Below, in pieces: positions 32,764-40,963 of a DNA stretch of 64,000 nt. The notes beneath the pieces were generated by a model that searched no databases, was not told the origin of the DNA, and was given only the letters and a program-made list of their open reading frames with translations. How positions within the stretch are numbered: position 1 is the stretch's first letter; each line of letters opens with the position of its first letter. This stretch comes from Streptomyces sp. NBC_01476 (lineage in GTDB: Bacteria > Actinomycetota > Actinomycetes > Streptomycetales > Streptomycetaceae): positions 1,215,501 to 1,279,500 of the forward strand of contig NZ_CP109446.1 of the NCBI RefSeq assembly GCF_036227265.1. Reading direction: 5' to 3'. Made by a program: the position numbers and the translations under genes.

Positions 32764-34998
32764 TCAGCTCGCGTCCGCGAGGAGCAGCGTGTGCAGGCGG
32801 TCCGGCGGTCCCGGGCGGGCGTAGTACCAGCCCTGGCCGGTGTCGCAGCCCAGTTCACGGAGGTAGTCGGCCTGGGTACGGGTCTCGATGCCTTCGACGG
32901 TGACGGTGAGGCCGAGGGCGTGCGCCAGCGAGACGATGCCCTCGACGATCTTGAGGTCGACCGGGTCGGCGGGCCGCCGGCGCATGCCGCGGGTGAAGGC
33001 GCGGTCGAGCTTGAGCACGCTGACCGGCAGCCAGCGCAGCGAGGAGAGGTTGGAGTAGCCGGTGCCGAAGTCGTCGAGCGCGATGGACACCCCGAGGTCG
33101 GCGATCCGGCGCAGCGGCTTGAGCTGGTCCTCGTCGGCGCCGATCAGGGCGCTCTCGGTGACTTCGAGGCAGAGCGACTCGGGGGCGAGACCGGTCTCGT
33201 GCAGCACCCGGGCCACGTCGACGACGAGATCGGGGTGGTGCAGCTGGATCGGCGAGAGGTTGACATTGACCCGCGGGGCGCGGCCACCGCGGTGTTCGAG
33301 CTGCCAGTCGCGGGCCTGCGCGGCGGCCTGCTCCAGCACCCAGCGGCCGAGCGGCACGATCTGTCCGGTGTCCTCGGCCAGGGATATGAACCGGTCGGGG
33401 CCGAGCACGCCGTGCACCGGGTGGCACCAGCGCACCAGGGCCTCCGCGCCGTGCACGGCGCCGTCCTCCAGTCCGATCAGCGGCTGGTACTCGACGAAGA
33501 ACTCGCCCCGTTCCAGGGCGGTGGGCAGCCGGTTGGTCAGCCCGTGCCGGGTGATCGCGCGGGCGTCGGCGTCGGGGTCGGCGACCTCGTAGCGGTTCCC
33601 GCCCAGCTCCTTGGCCCGGTACATGGTGATGTCGGCGCTGCGCAGTACGTCGGCGGCGGCGCGTCCGCCGGCCGGGCCGTGCACGATGCCGATGCTGCCG
33701 TGCACCGTCAGTTCGCGGCCATCGAGCAGGACCGGGGTGGCCAGGGCAGCGAGGATCCGGCCGGCCAGGTCGGTGACCTCGCGCAGGCTCGGCGGGTCGG
33801 TGTGGACGGCGACGAACTCGTCACCGCCGATCCGGGCGACCAGCTGCTCCGGCGAGGTGAGGCAGCCGCTGAGCCGCTCGGCGACCGCGACCAGCAGCTG
33901 GTCGCCGACCGCGTGCCCGAGGCTGTCGTTGACCGTCTTGAAGCCGTCGAGGTCCAGGTAGCAGATCCCGATCTGCCGGTCGGGCTCGGCCAGTGCCTGG
34001 TCGAGCCGCTCGAAGAAGAGCGCCCGGTTGGGCAGGCCGGTGAGCGCGTCATGGGTGGCCTCGTGACGCAGCCGCTGGAGCAGCCCGCGGCGTTCGGTGA
34101 TGTCCTCGAAGAGGGCCAGTTGGTACTGGGGACGGCCGGCCGGGTCGCGCAGCACGGACGCGCGGACGTTGGCCCACAGCAGGGAGCCGTCGGCCCGCGG
34201 GTAGGCCTTCTCCACGTGGTAGGCGTCGATCTCGCCGCGCATCATGTCGGTGTTGAGCCCGCGGAAACGGGCCGGGTTCTCGGCGTGCACCCATGCGTCG
34301 ACGTTGCGGCGCATCGCGTGCGCCTGACCGCCGAACATCCGGGCCAGCGCGTCATTGATCTCCAGCACCCGGCCCTCGGTGTCGGCGATGCCGATCCCGA
34401 TGGCGGCGCCTTCGAAGACCGCCCGGAAGCGGGCCTCGCTCTCGGCGAGTGCGCGTTCGGCGTCGGCCTGCGCGGCGAGTGCGGCGCGGGAGAGGGATTC
34501 CTGCTCGGCCAGGGTGCGTTCGCGCAGCGCCGCGGAGAAGCCGACGGCCACCGCGTGCTGGAGCCGGGCGCAGCGGGCCCGGCTCTCGTCGGCGGGTGTG
34601 CCGGGGCCGGGTGCGCAGTACAGCACCAGATAGGCGTCGATGACGCCGAGCACGCTGGGCAGCGACTCGGGGTCGGTGCAGTGCGCGGCGACCAGGGCGG
34701 CGCCGACCGGGACCGCCGCCCGCGGGTCGAAGCGGTCGGCCCGCAGCGCGTCGCGCAGCACCCGGGCCAGCGGCACCAGGTGCTCCTCGAACTCGGGGCG
34801 GGTCATCGAGGTGGCGGTGACCGGGTAGATCGCCCGGCTCCAGATCGCGGCGAACCGGCGCAGGCTGCTCTCCTCGACCTCGTCGGCGGAGGCGACGACG
34901 CCGGTGGGAGCGCCGGTGGGGGCGCCGGTGGTGGCGGCTGCGCCGGCCGCTCCCGCGACCCCCGCGTCCCGCTCGCCCCCGGCCGGCCCCGCGGTCAC
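32764..34998 (-). CDS. PAS-GGDEF-EAL bifunctional c-di-GMP protein
   Basis: Predicted to make and break cyclic di-GMP, which in Streptomyces controls development through BldD and WhiG/RsiG. 744 residues: an N-terminal helical region, a PAS domain (about 195-310, SEARFRAVFEGAAIGIGI), a GGDEF domain with an intact GGDEF at about 391-395, and an EAL domain with EAL at about 519-521 (AEALVRW) plus DDFGTGYSNL and LKLDRAF. Both active sites look complete. No membrane segment was seen. GTG at 34998 overlaps the stop of the upstream methyltransferase (GTGA), so the two are coupled. It resembles the RmdA type of streptomycete cyclase/phosphodiesterase. Confidence 0.88.
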   Translation of the reverse strand: MTAGPAGGERDAGVAGAAGAAATTGAPTGAPTGVVASADEVEESSLRRFAAIWSRAIYPVTATSMTRPEFEEHLVPLARVLRDALRADRFDPRAAVPVGAALVAAHCTDPESLPSVLGVIDAYLVLYCAPGPGTPADESRARCARLQHAVAVGFSAALRERTLAEQESLSRAALAAQADAERALAESEARFRAVFEGAAIGIGIADTEGRVLEINDALARMFGGQAHAMRRNVDAWVHAENPARFRGLNTDMMRGEIDAYHVEKAYPRADGSLLWANVRASVLRDPAGRPQYQLALFEDITERRGLLQRLRHEATHDALTGLPNRALFFERLDQALAEPDRQIGICYLDLDGFKTVNDSLGHAVGDQLLVAVAERLSGCLTSPEQLVARIGGDEFVAVHTDPPSLREVTDLAGRILAALATPVLLDGRELTVHGSIGIVHGPAGGRAAADVLRSADITMYRAKELGGNRYEVADPDADARAITRHGLTNRLPTALERGEFFVEYQPLIGLEDGAVHGAEALVRWCHPVHGVLGPDRFISLAEDTGQIVPLGRWVLEQAAAQARDWQLEHRGGRAPRVNVNLSPIQLHHPDLVVDVARVLHETGLAPESLCLEVTESALIGADEDQLKPLRRIADLGVSIALDDFGTGYSNLSSLRWLPVSVLKLDRAFTRGMRRRPADPVDLKIVEGIVSLAHALGLTVTVEGIETRTQADYLRELGCDTGQGWYYARPGPPDRLHTLLLADAS

Positions 34999-35810
34999 GC
35001 CTTCAGCCCCACACCCGCGAGCCCATGGAGTACGGCGGGGTCCTCGATCTCGGGCTCGGGGGTGTCCGGGCGCCAGTACGGCAGCGGGACGATGCCGGGT
35101 TCGACGATCTCGAAGCCCGCGAAGAAAGGTTCCAGCTCGGCGACGCTCCGCATCAGCAGCGGTGTGCCGGTGCGCTGGTACGCCTGCTGTACGCCGCGCT
35201 GGCCGTCCGGGGTGTGGCCGTGCTCCAAGGTGGCGTGGGTCATCACCATGACGCTGCCGGGCGCCAGCGCGTCGCGCAGGGTGGCGATGGCCTCGGCCGG
35301 GTGCGCCGAGTCCGGCAGGAAGTGCACCACCGCGACCAGCATCAGGGCGACCGGCCGGTCGAAGTCGAGCAGCCGGCGGGTCTCCGGGTGGTCCAGGATG
35401 CTCTGGGGTTCCCGCAGGTCTGCCGCGGCGACAGTGGCGTTGTCGACCTTCTCCAGCACCGCGCGGCTGTGGGCGACGGCCACCGGGTCGTAGTCGACGT
35501 AGACGACCCGCGCGTCGGGGTCGATGCCCTGGGCGACCTCGTGCACATTGCCGAAGGTGGGGATGCCGGAACCGATGTCCAGGAACTGGGTGATGCCGCG
35601 GCTCATCGCGAACCGCACCGCGCGGCGCATCACGGCCCGGTTCGCCTGGCTGATTTTCGGTGCGCTCGGCATGGCCAGCAGCGCCGCCCGGGCCGCTTCC
35701 CGGTCCACCTCGAAGTTGTGCGAGCCGCCGAGGAAGTAGTCGTAGATCCGGGAGACGCTGGGCGCGTTCATGTCGATGCCCTGCGGGGCCCAGGACGGAC
35801 GGTCGGTCAC
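34995..35810 (-). CDS. SAM-dependent methyltransferase (PF04672 family)
   Basis: A 271-residue methyltransferase of the family once called DUF574, very common in streptomycetes. Motifs: PSVSRIYDYFLGGSHNFEVDR near the N-terminus, the SAM-binding FLDIGSGIPTFGNVHE, the second strand VVYVDYDPVAVAHSR and ALMLVAVVHFLPD. The GTG at 35810 follows GGAGAC; an in-frame GTG at 35825 sits upstream. Its substrate is unknown. It is the first gene of the operon with the c-di-GMP protein and its stop overlaps that gene's start, so the two may act together. A hairpin and a 16-bp palindrome lie further upstream. Confidence 0.82.
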   Translation of the reverse strand: MTDRPSWAPQGIDMNAPSVSRIYDYFLGGSHNFEVDREAARAALLAMPSAPKISQANRAVMRRAVRFAMSRGITQFLDIGSGIPTFGNVHEVAQGIDPDARVVYVDYDPVAVAHSRAVLEKVDNATVAAADLREPQSILDHPETRRLLDFDRPVALMLVAVVHFLPDSAHPAEAIATLRDALAPGSVMVMTHATLEHGHTPDGQRGVQQAYQRTGTPLLMRSVAELEPFFAGFEIVEPGIVPLPYWRPDTPEPEIEDPAVLHGLAGVGLKA

Positions 35811-36003
35811 GGTCGGTGTCTCCACAGGTATCGGGCTCAACGGACGCGTCTGGTACGGAGGTTCGCCGAGTGCAGGCCCGCGCCGGATGAGGGGCGCGTG
35901 CTGCGAGGTGCTGTCAACGAGGCTACTGATCACTTGTTCGGAGGGAAACACGAAACCGGAGATCCAGCGTCCGTTTTCAGCCAACAACGACCGCCATGCG
36001 TAT

Positions 36004-36019
36004 ATGCGCGTACGCGCAT
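36004..36019. promoter_or_regulatory. 16-bp perfect palindrome upstream of methyltransferase operon
   Basis: ATGCGCGTACGCGCAT reads the same on both strands. It lies about 195 bases upstream of the methyltransferase start and 22 bases from the terminator-like hairpin behind the chitinase. It suits a dimeric regulator site; the regulator is not known. The neighbouring stretch is AT-rich (TATATG). Confidence 0.4.
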
Positions 36020-36040
36020 CTGCGGGGACACGCAGACGCC

Positions 36041-36079
36041 GGAGCGGGTCCGCGACGGTGTGCGCCGCGGACCCGCTCC
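36041..36079 (-). terminator. Strong hairpin after chitinase gene
   Basis: GGAGCGGGTCCGC (36041-36053) and its perfect complement (36067-36079) give a 13-base-pair stem with a 13-base loop, about 75 bases beyond the chitinase stop. It lacks a long T-run but is the clearest terminator candidate for the chitinase gene in the gap 35811-36151, which otherwise holds only the palindrome at 36004 and promoter space. Confidence 0.65.
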
Positions 36080-36151
36080 CGGGATCAGGACAGTGCCGGC
36101 AAGCCGCCGGACAAGCGCCCGCGCGGTGTCAGCGGGCGCCCCGGCATTGTG

Positions 36152-37387
36152 TCAGCAGGCGCCCTCGTCCTGCCACACGCCCCACTCGCCGGTGGTGCCG
36201 GGCTCCTCGTTGGTGGTCCACCACTTGGCCTTCCACTTGTGGCCGTTGTGCGCGACCTCGTTACCGTTGGTGTAGACCGCGCCGGCTGTCCACTGCGGGA
36301 CGGTGCAGGAGCCGCCGGACGGCGGAGTGGTCGGCGGCGTCGTGGGCGGGTTGGTGGGCGGGGTGGCCCCGGCGAACCGCACCGAGTACTTGGCGAAGTC
36401 CCACGCGCCCTGCGCCACACTGCTGCACGTGCCGGAGGTGGTGCCGTTGTCCGGCGGGCTGCACTGGCGGTCGCGGTTGAGCGACCAGAAGGTGAAGCGG
36501 CCCATGCCGTGGCTGGTCGCGTAGTCCAGCACGGTCTGGAAGTCGGCCTGGTAGAAGTACTCGCCGGAGTCGCTGCGGCCGTTCATCCCGGAGAAGCCCT
36601 CGTGGGCGTACGCGGTCGCGGTGTCCCAGCCGAAGGTGGTCTTGAGCAGGCCGTTGAACGCGGTGAGCGCGCTGGTCTGGGAGGCCGCCCCGTTGAAGCC
36701 GCCGTCGAACGGCATGATGGAGAAGTTGTTCGGCGTGAAGCCCTGCGCCTTGGCCTCGTTGAGCATCTGCTGGCCGAACCAGCCGGTGCCGGCCGCGGTG
36801 CCCGCGGTGGTCACCGAGATGAACAGGCCCGGGTTGTTCTGCTGGAGGATCTTGGCGGCGCCGATCTCGTGCGCGACCGCGGCGGTGTTCTCGTACTCCG
36901 GCTCCTCCAGGTCGAAGTCCATCGCCTTGAGCTGGTACTTGTTGATGACCTGCTGGTACGCGGCGGCCGTGGAAGCCGCGTCGGAGCACGCCTGGCCGAG
37001 CTTGGTGCCGCCGTAGCCGCCGATGGAGGCGGACACGTCACCGCCCTTGGCGCGGATCGCGGAGATCACGGCACTCACCGCGGTGTCGGAGGAGACCGCG
37101 CTGGTGCCGCCCCAGGTCGGCGTACAGCCGCCGGAGTTGGGCGCGAGGATGAAGGCGAGCTGGAAGGCCTTCAGACCGGTGGCGTCCATGATCTGGCCCG
37201 CGTCCGGCGGATTGTTGTCCAGAGGCATCAAGTAGGGGGCGGCGGCGTACCAGTTGTTGCCGAGCGCGCTTGCCGCTGACGTCGCGGCGCCGGCCTGCCC
37301 CGCGCTGACGGCCGCTGCGGCGCCGAGCCCCGCGACGGCGAGCACGGCGGCGGCGACACCCGAACCGAGAGCTTTGAGTCGTCTCAC
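36152..37387 (-). CDS. Secreted GH18 chitinase with chitin-binding domain
   Basis: A 411-residue exported enzyme that hydrolyses chitin. The N-terminus is an Ala-rich signal peptide (VRRLKALGSG, then AAAVLAVAGLGAAAAVSAGQAGA). The catalytic TIM barrel carries DFDLE near residues 157-161, the DxDxE active site in MDFDLEEPEYEN, and earlier VSASIGGYGG. A Pro/Thr linker (TPPTNPPTTPPTTPP) leads to a C-terminal carbohydrate-binding domain (about residues 360-411) with WTAGAVYTNGNEVAHNGHKW and a closing WGVWQDEGAC. The GTG at 37387 is preceded by AGAGAGG. Two DasR-like operators lie upstream, so chitin or GlcNAc induction is likely. Confidence 0.92.
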   Translation of the reverse strand: MRRLKALGSGVAAAVLAVAGLGAAAAVSAGQAGAATSAASALGNNWYAAAPYLMPLDNNPPDAGQIMDATGLKAFQLAFILAPNSGGCTPTWGGTSAVSSDTAVSAVISAIRAKGGDVSASIGGYGGTKLGQACSDAASTAAAYQQVINKYQLKAMDFDLEEPEYENTAAVAHEIGAAKILQQNNPGLFISVTTAGTAAGTGWFGQQMLNEAKAQGFTPNNFSIMPFDGGFNGAASQTSALTAFNGLLKTTFGWDTATAYAHEGFSGMNGRSDSGEYFYQADFQTVLDYATSHGMGRFTFWSLNRDRQCSPPDNGTTSGTCSSVAQGAWDFAKYSVRFAGATPPTNPPTTPPTTPPSGGSCTVPQWTAGAVYTNGNEVAHNGHKWKAKWWTTNEEPGTTGEWGVWQDEGAC

Positions 37388-37453
37388 GTCGGACCTCTCT
37401 ATGGGGGGATGTGGCAGCAGAATCCTGCCTTCGCCGTGCACCCGTCAATGATT

Positions 37454-37465
37454 TGGTCCAGACCT
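37454..37465. promoter_or_regulatory. DasR-like operator (dre) upstream of chitinase, site 1
   Basis: TGGTCCAGACCT matches the core of the DasR operator (A[G/C]TGGTCTAGACCA[G/C]T) and also the 12-base direct repeat known from chitinase promoters in Streptomyces. It sits 67-78 bases upstream of the GTG, next to a TTGACG that could be the -35. Confidence 0.65.
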
Positions 37466-37483
37466 TTAGAGCAATCCACAAAT

Positions 37484-37495
37484 TGGTCTCTACCA
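37484..37495. promoter_or_regulatory. DasR-like operator (dre) upstream of chitinase, site 2
   Basis: TGGTCTCTACCA begins 30 bases from the start of site 1 in the same orientation and is followed by CTT, so TGGTCTCTACCACT resembles the DasR consensus with two mismatches at the centre. The spacing of about three helical turns puts both sites on one face of DNA. Confidence 0.6.
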
Positions 37496-37615
37496 CTTGG
37501 ACCGGAACGGGCCGCCCCCTTCCGTAACGAAGGGGGCGGCCCGCTCAGCTGCCGGACGCCGGTGTCCGGGCTCTCCTGATGCTCCCGATGCTCCGGGTCC
37601 TCCGGGTCCTCCGGG

Positions 37616-39019
37616 TCAGGCGACGCCCACCGAGGCCAGCGCGCGACGCTGCGCCGGGGACGGCTTGGCGGGGAAGTAGAGGTAGCAGACCCCGCCGCTG
37701 CCGCTGGAGACTCCGCCGGAGGCGTTGAGCCGCTTGGTCCTCAGCCAGATGGTCTCGAACTGGGCCCGCTTGTAGACGTTGCGGACCACCGCGTCGCTGT
37801 CGCTCGCCGGGTCGTTGGCGACCACGTCGCCCTCGGGGGTGAAGCCGACCAGGCACATCAGGTGGCCTGAGGTGCCGTAACCGGCCCCGTCGAGCTCACT
37901 GGCGAGGAAGGACTGAGACGTTATCACCGGGATACCGGCCTTGATCAGCCGCTCGACGTCGTTGAGCGAGTGCAGCCGGGTGACGACGCCCTGGAGGTCC
38001 TTGTAGGTGGCCGCGTAGGCGGCGTTGAAGGGCCAGTTGCCGCAGCCCTCGTACTGGTAGTCGTAGGTGTAGCGCGCGCCCTGGTCCACCTGCGGGTCGG
38101 CGTAGGAGGGGTCCACCCAGGCCAGGTCGGCCTTGGTGGGGCCACGGCCCCAGTACTCGATCGCCATGGTGGACGAGGTGGGGCTGCACCACGCCTCGCC
38201 GCCGTTGTCGTACTGCGGGTACTCGCCCTTGTGGATGTTCTGCGAGTACGGCGGCACCGGGAGTTCGACACCCGCGCCCACGCCCGGCACGGAGGCCGGC
38301 ACGGTGTAGCGGTCGGGGATGTTCGACGCCATCGCCCCCAGCCGCCAGACGGTCGGGGTCTCCCGGCTGCCGGGCTTGCGGAAGAGCGTCAGCCGCAGCC
38401 GGTAGGAGGCCAGCAGCGGGCCGGCCGCCGCGTCGTCGATGGAGAAGGTGTCGGTCCAGATGCTGCTCTTGCCGTCGGTCTGGTCGTCGACGGAGGTGCG
38501 CCGGATGTCCTCGGGGCCGTCGCCCGCGGTCCAGCGGCCCATGATGTAGGCGGGGGTGGCGGTGCCGTCGGTGTACGTACCGAGCAGTTCGATCTGGATC
38601 CAGGTGCCGGCCGGGGTGTGGGCGTTCCAGGAGGCGACCAGCTCACTGGCCGGGTGCGGCACCCGGCGGACCGGGGAGGTCCACGAGGCCGACTCCCAGG
38701 TGGCGGTGGTGCCGGTGTGCGGGTCGGTGTAGTCGAACGTGCCGGTCGCCCGGGCGATCCGTACGCCCGGCCGCTGCCCTGGCAGCGGGAGCGTCCCCTT
38801 GTGCACGCCGAACAGCCAGTCGGGGTACGACGTCCAGCCGTGGTAGTCGACAGGCGCGTCGTCGGGAGCGGGCTTGCCCCCGGAAGTCCGCGGTGCGGCA
38901 TTGGGGGCGGCGGCACCGGCGGGGGCCGGGACGGCTTCCGCGGTGGACGCGGTCGCGGCGGCGGCGGCGACCGCGAGTGCGGCGGTCAGCACGGCACGCC
39001 GGGGCGCGTGGTGGGTCAT
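37616..39019 (-). CDS. Secreted C39-like cysteine peptidase family protein
   Basis: A 467-residue exported protein. An Ala-rich signal peptide (AVLTAALAVAAAAATASTAEA) is followed by a lectin-like or beta-sandwich half (residues about 70-240). The C-terminal half is a Peptidase_C39_2 papain-like domain: catalytic Cys near residue 277 in GGEAWCSPTSSTMAIEYWG, His in SGHLMCLVGFTP and the Asn/Asp in VANDPAS. Substrate is unknown; cleavage of wall or matrix proteins is an inference. The ATG at 39019 begins MTHHAPRRAV, a normal twin-charged signal start. A DasR-like operator lies about 142-155 bases upstream. Confidence 0.85.
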   Translation of the reverse strand: MTHHAPRRAVLTAALAVAAAAATASTAEAVPAPAGAAAPNAAPRTSGGKPAPDDAPVDYHGWTSYPDWLFGVHKGTLPLPGQRPGVRIARATGTFDYTDPHTGTTATWESASWTSPVRRVPHPASELVASWNAHTPAGTWIQIELLGTYTDGTATPAYIMGRWTAGDGPEDIRRTSVDDQTDGKSSIWTDTFSIDDAAAGPLLASYRLRLTLFRKPGSRETPTVWRLGAMASNIPDRYTVPASVPGVGAGVELPVPPYSQNIHKGEYPQYDNGGEAWCSPTSSTMAIEYWGRGPTKADLAWVDPSYADPQVDQGARYTYDYQYEGCGNWPFNAAYAATYKDLQGVVTRLHSLNDVERLIKAGIPVITSQSFLASELDGAGYGTSGHLMCLVGFTPEGDVVANDPASDSDAVVRNVYKRAQFETIWLRTKRLNASGGVSSGSGGVCYLYFPAKPSPAQRRALASVGVA

Positions 39020-39160
39020 GGCTGAATCCCTCGGTTTCCCTCGACGTGAACGGGAAAAGCCCGCCCGCGCCCTAAAAGGACGCGAGGGCGGATGCTGACC
39101 ACTATCGCCGTTCACCGGCCGTTTCCACCAGGGTTTCCGGCTGCGTGGCGCAACCAATAT

Positions 39161-39174
39161 TGGTCTGGACCACT
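39161..39174. promoter_or_regulatory. DasR-like operator (dre) upstream of C39-like peptidase
   Basis: TGGTCTGGACCACT differs from the DasR core TGGTCTAGACCACT at one base; on the opposite strand it reads AGTGGTCCAGACCA. An adjacent palindrome, CCAATATTGG, lies at 39154-39163. The site is in the gap upstream of the peptidase gene. Confidence 0.7.
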
Positions 39175-39179
39175 GGCGG

Positions 39180-40319
39180 TCAACCGGGAAGAATCACCAG
39201 GTCACGCCCGGTCAGATTGAGTCGCTCACCGCCCTCGTCGGTACAGACGGCGATGTCCTCGATCCGGGCGCCGAAGGTGCCGGGGAGATAGATCCCGGGT
39301 TCGACGGAGAAGGCCATGCCCGGCTCCAGCGGGCGGGCGCTGCCGGCCACGATGTACGGCTCCTCGTGCGTCTCCATGCCGATGCCGTGGCCGGTGCGGT
39401 GGATGAAGTGCTCGCCGTAGCCCGCACGGGTGATGATGTCGCGGCCCACCGCGTCGAGTTCCTCGGCGGTGACGCCGGGCCGGACCGCGTCGGTCTGCGC
39501 GGTCTGGGCGCGCAGCAGCACGTCGTAGAGCTCGCGGAAGGCGGCGGGCGGCTCGCCCACGGCATAGGTGCGGGTGGAGTCCGAGCAGTAGCCCTCGGCG
39601 GTGGTGCCGCCGATGTCGACCACCACCGGGTCCCCGGCCCTGATCACCCGGTCGGAGACCTCGTGGTGCGGGCTGGCGCCGTTGGGTCCCGACCCGACGA
39701 TCACGAAGTCCACGGTGGCGTGGCCGGCCGCGATGATGGCGTCGGCGATGTCCTTGGCGACCTCGCGCTCGGTGCGGCCGGGCTTGAGCCACTCGCCGAT
39801 CCGGCGGTGCACCCGGTCGATGGCCGCGCCGGCCCGGCGCAGGGCGGCCACTTCGGCGGGCGTCTTGCGCATCCGCAGGCCGGAGAGCACGTCGCCGGCC
39901 AGCACGGCCTGGGCGCCGGGCAGTGCGGCCTGGAAGGCGAGCAGTTTCTCCGCCCACATGTGGTTGTCCACCGCGAAGAGGCGGGTGTTCGGCGGGAGGC
40001 GGCGGGCGATCAGCTCGTACGCGTCGTCCGTCTCGCCGAACCCGGTGATCTCGATGCCGAGCGCGCCGGCCGGGGACGCCTCGGCGGCGGCCTTCTCCAG
40101 TGCGGGCACCACGAGGAACGGGTCCGCCTCGGCCGGTACGACCAGGCAGGTGAGCCGCTCCAGCGGGAGGGCGTGGTATCCGGTCAGATAGCGCAGGTCG
40201 GCGCCGGGCGCCACCAGCAGCGCGTCGAGCCCCGCCTTTCCGGCGGCCCGCCGTGCGAGCGCCACCCGCTCCGACGAGAACAGTTCCCCAACGCCTTCAC
40301 TTCCACTCACGCCCTCCAC
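39180..40319 (-). CDS. M24 family aminopeptidase P-like (Xaa-Pro) peptidase
   Basis: Metal-dependent peptidase that removes an N-terminal residue preceding proline. 379 residues: an N-terminal creatinase-like domain (about 1-150) and a C-terminal pita-bread domain with metal ligands Asp in VVDIGGTT and Asp in CSDSTRTY, His in RTGHGIGMETHEEP, Glu in FSVEPGIY and Glu in ARIEDI. The GTG at 40319 is used; a second GTG at 40310 directly after GGAGGGC is an alternative. It is encoded head to tail with the secreted peptidase but has no signal peptide. The upstream gap holds the inverted-repeat array. Confidence 0.88.
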   Translation of the reverse strand: MEGVSGSEGVGELFSSERVALARRAAGKAGLDALLVAPGADLRYLTGYHALPLERLTCLVVPAEADPFLVVPALEKAAAEASPAGALGIEITGFGETDDAYELIARRLPPNTRLFAVDNHMWAEKLLAFQAALPGAQAVLAGDVLSGLRMRKTPAEVAALRRAGAAIDRVHRRIGEWLKPGRTEREVAKDIADAIIAAGHATVDFVIVGSGPNGASPHHEVSDRVIRAGDPVVVDIGGTTAEGYCSDSTRTYAVGEPPAAFRELYDVLLRAQTAQTDAVRPGVTAEELDAVGRDIITRAGYGEHFIHRTGHGIGMETHEEPYIVAGSARPLEPGMAFSVEPGIYLPGTFGARIEDIAVCTDEGGERLNLTGRDLVILPG

Positions 40320-40355
40320 GTTACCGGTCCCCTCGCGGTCAGCGGTGCCCTACCA

Positions 40356-40838
40356 GGGGCGCGAGGAACTGCGCGACCAGCCACGACGCCGCCGTACCCC
40401 GCCACCGGCGCAAAGGGGCAGTCGCTGTCGTGTCCGGACCACCGGCCGGTGGGTGGTTGCTCGCGCAGTTCCCCGCGCCCCCATGGGGCGAGCCACTCCG
40501 CGAAGAGAACCCGCGCCCCGAAGGGGCGCGAGGAACTGCGCGACCAGCCACGACGCCGCCGCACCCCGCCACCGGCGCAAAGGGGCAGTCGCTGTCGTGT
40601 CCGGACCACCGGCCGGTGGGTGGTTGCCCGCGCAGTTCCCCGCGCCCCCATGGGGCGAGCCACTCCGCGAAGAGAACCCGCGCCCCGAAGGGGCGCGAGG
40701 AACTGCGCGAACGGCCACGACAGGGCCGCACTCCGTCACCGGCCGAGAGGGGCTGTCGCTGTCGTGTCCGGACCACCGGCCGGTGGCCGGTTGCCCGCGC
40801 AGTTCCTCGCGCCCCTGGTGGGGCACCCCGTGCCGGGA
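40356..40838. repeat. 167-bp tandem array of inverted-repeat elements
   Basis: GGGGCGCGAGGAACTGCGCG starts at 40356, 40523 and 40690, an exact 167-base period. Copies one and two are almost identical; copy three has diverged in its middle. Within each unit the opening CGCGAGGAACTGCGCG pairs with CGCGCAGTTCCCCGCG near base 115, so every unit can fold into a long hairpin. Similar GGAACTGCGCGACCAGCC elements are scattered in streptomycete intergenic DNA. A REP- or MITE-like nature is inferred. Confidence 0.85.
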
Positions 40839-40918
40839 AGGCGCCCCGCGCCCCTGGTAGGGCACCCCGTGCCGGGAAGGCACCCCGCGGCCCTGGTAGG
40901 GCACCCCCGTGCCGGGAG
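40813..40918. repeat. 39-bp tandem repeat, about 2.7 copies
   Basis: CCCTGGTGGGGCACCCCGTG begins at 40813, and CCCTGGTAGGGCACC at 40852 and 40891, an exact 39-base period. Each has GGGGCACCCCGTGCCGGGA, a short imperfect palindrome. It directly follows the 167-bp array and runs into the promoter of the next gene. Confidence 0.85.
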
Positions 40919-40950
40919 GGGGACGCCGGGCGGGGTCGGGGTGGGTGGCA

Positions 40951-40956
40951 TACGCT
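40951..40956 (+). promoter_or_regulatory. -10-like box TACGCT, leaderless start of kinase-like gene
   Basis: TACGCT lies seven bases before the ATG at 40964 and no Shine-Dalgarno is present between them. It matches the pattern at 29644-29649 exactly. Confidence 0.4.
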
Positions 40957-40963
40957 CGGCCGC

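Larger units (their letters stand above)
40320..40963. other. Repeat-rich divergent intergenic region
   Basis: A 644-base gap between the M24 gene (reverse) and the kinase-like gene (forward). It is filled from 40356 to about 40918 by two tandem repeat families, listed separately. No gene was seen; the frames that run through it code repeating low-complexity sequence. Confidence 0.7.

Noticed and set aside
32758-35493. Forward-strand frame of over 900 codons over the GGDEF-EAL and methyltransferase genes
   Set aside because: Its translation is Val/Gly/Arg-rich noise and it crosses two genes with intact active-site motifs.
40356-40918. Protein-coding repeats in the intergenic array (several open frames)
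   Set aside because: All frames are open only because of GC content and repeat periodicity; no ribosome site, no domain.
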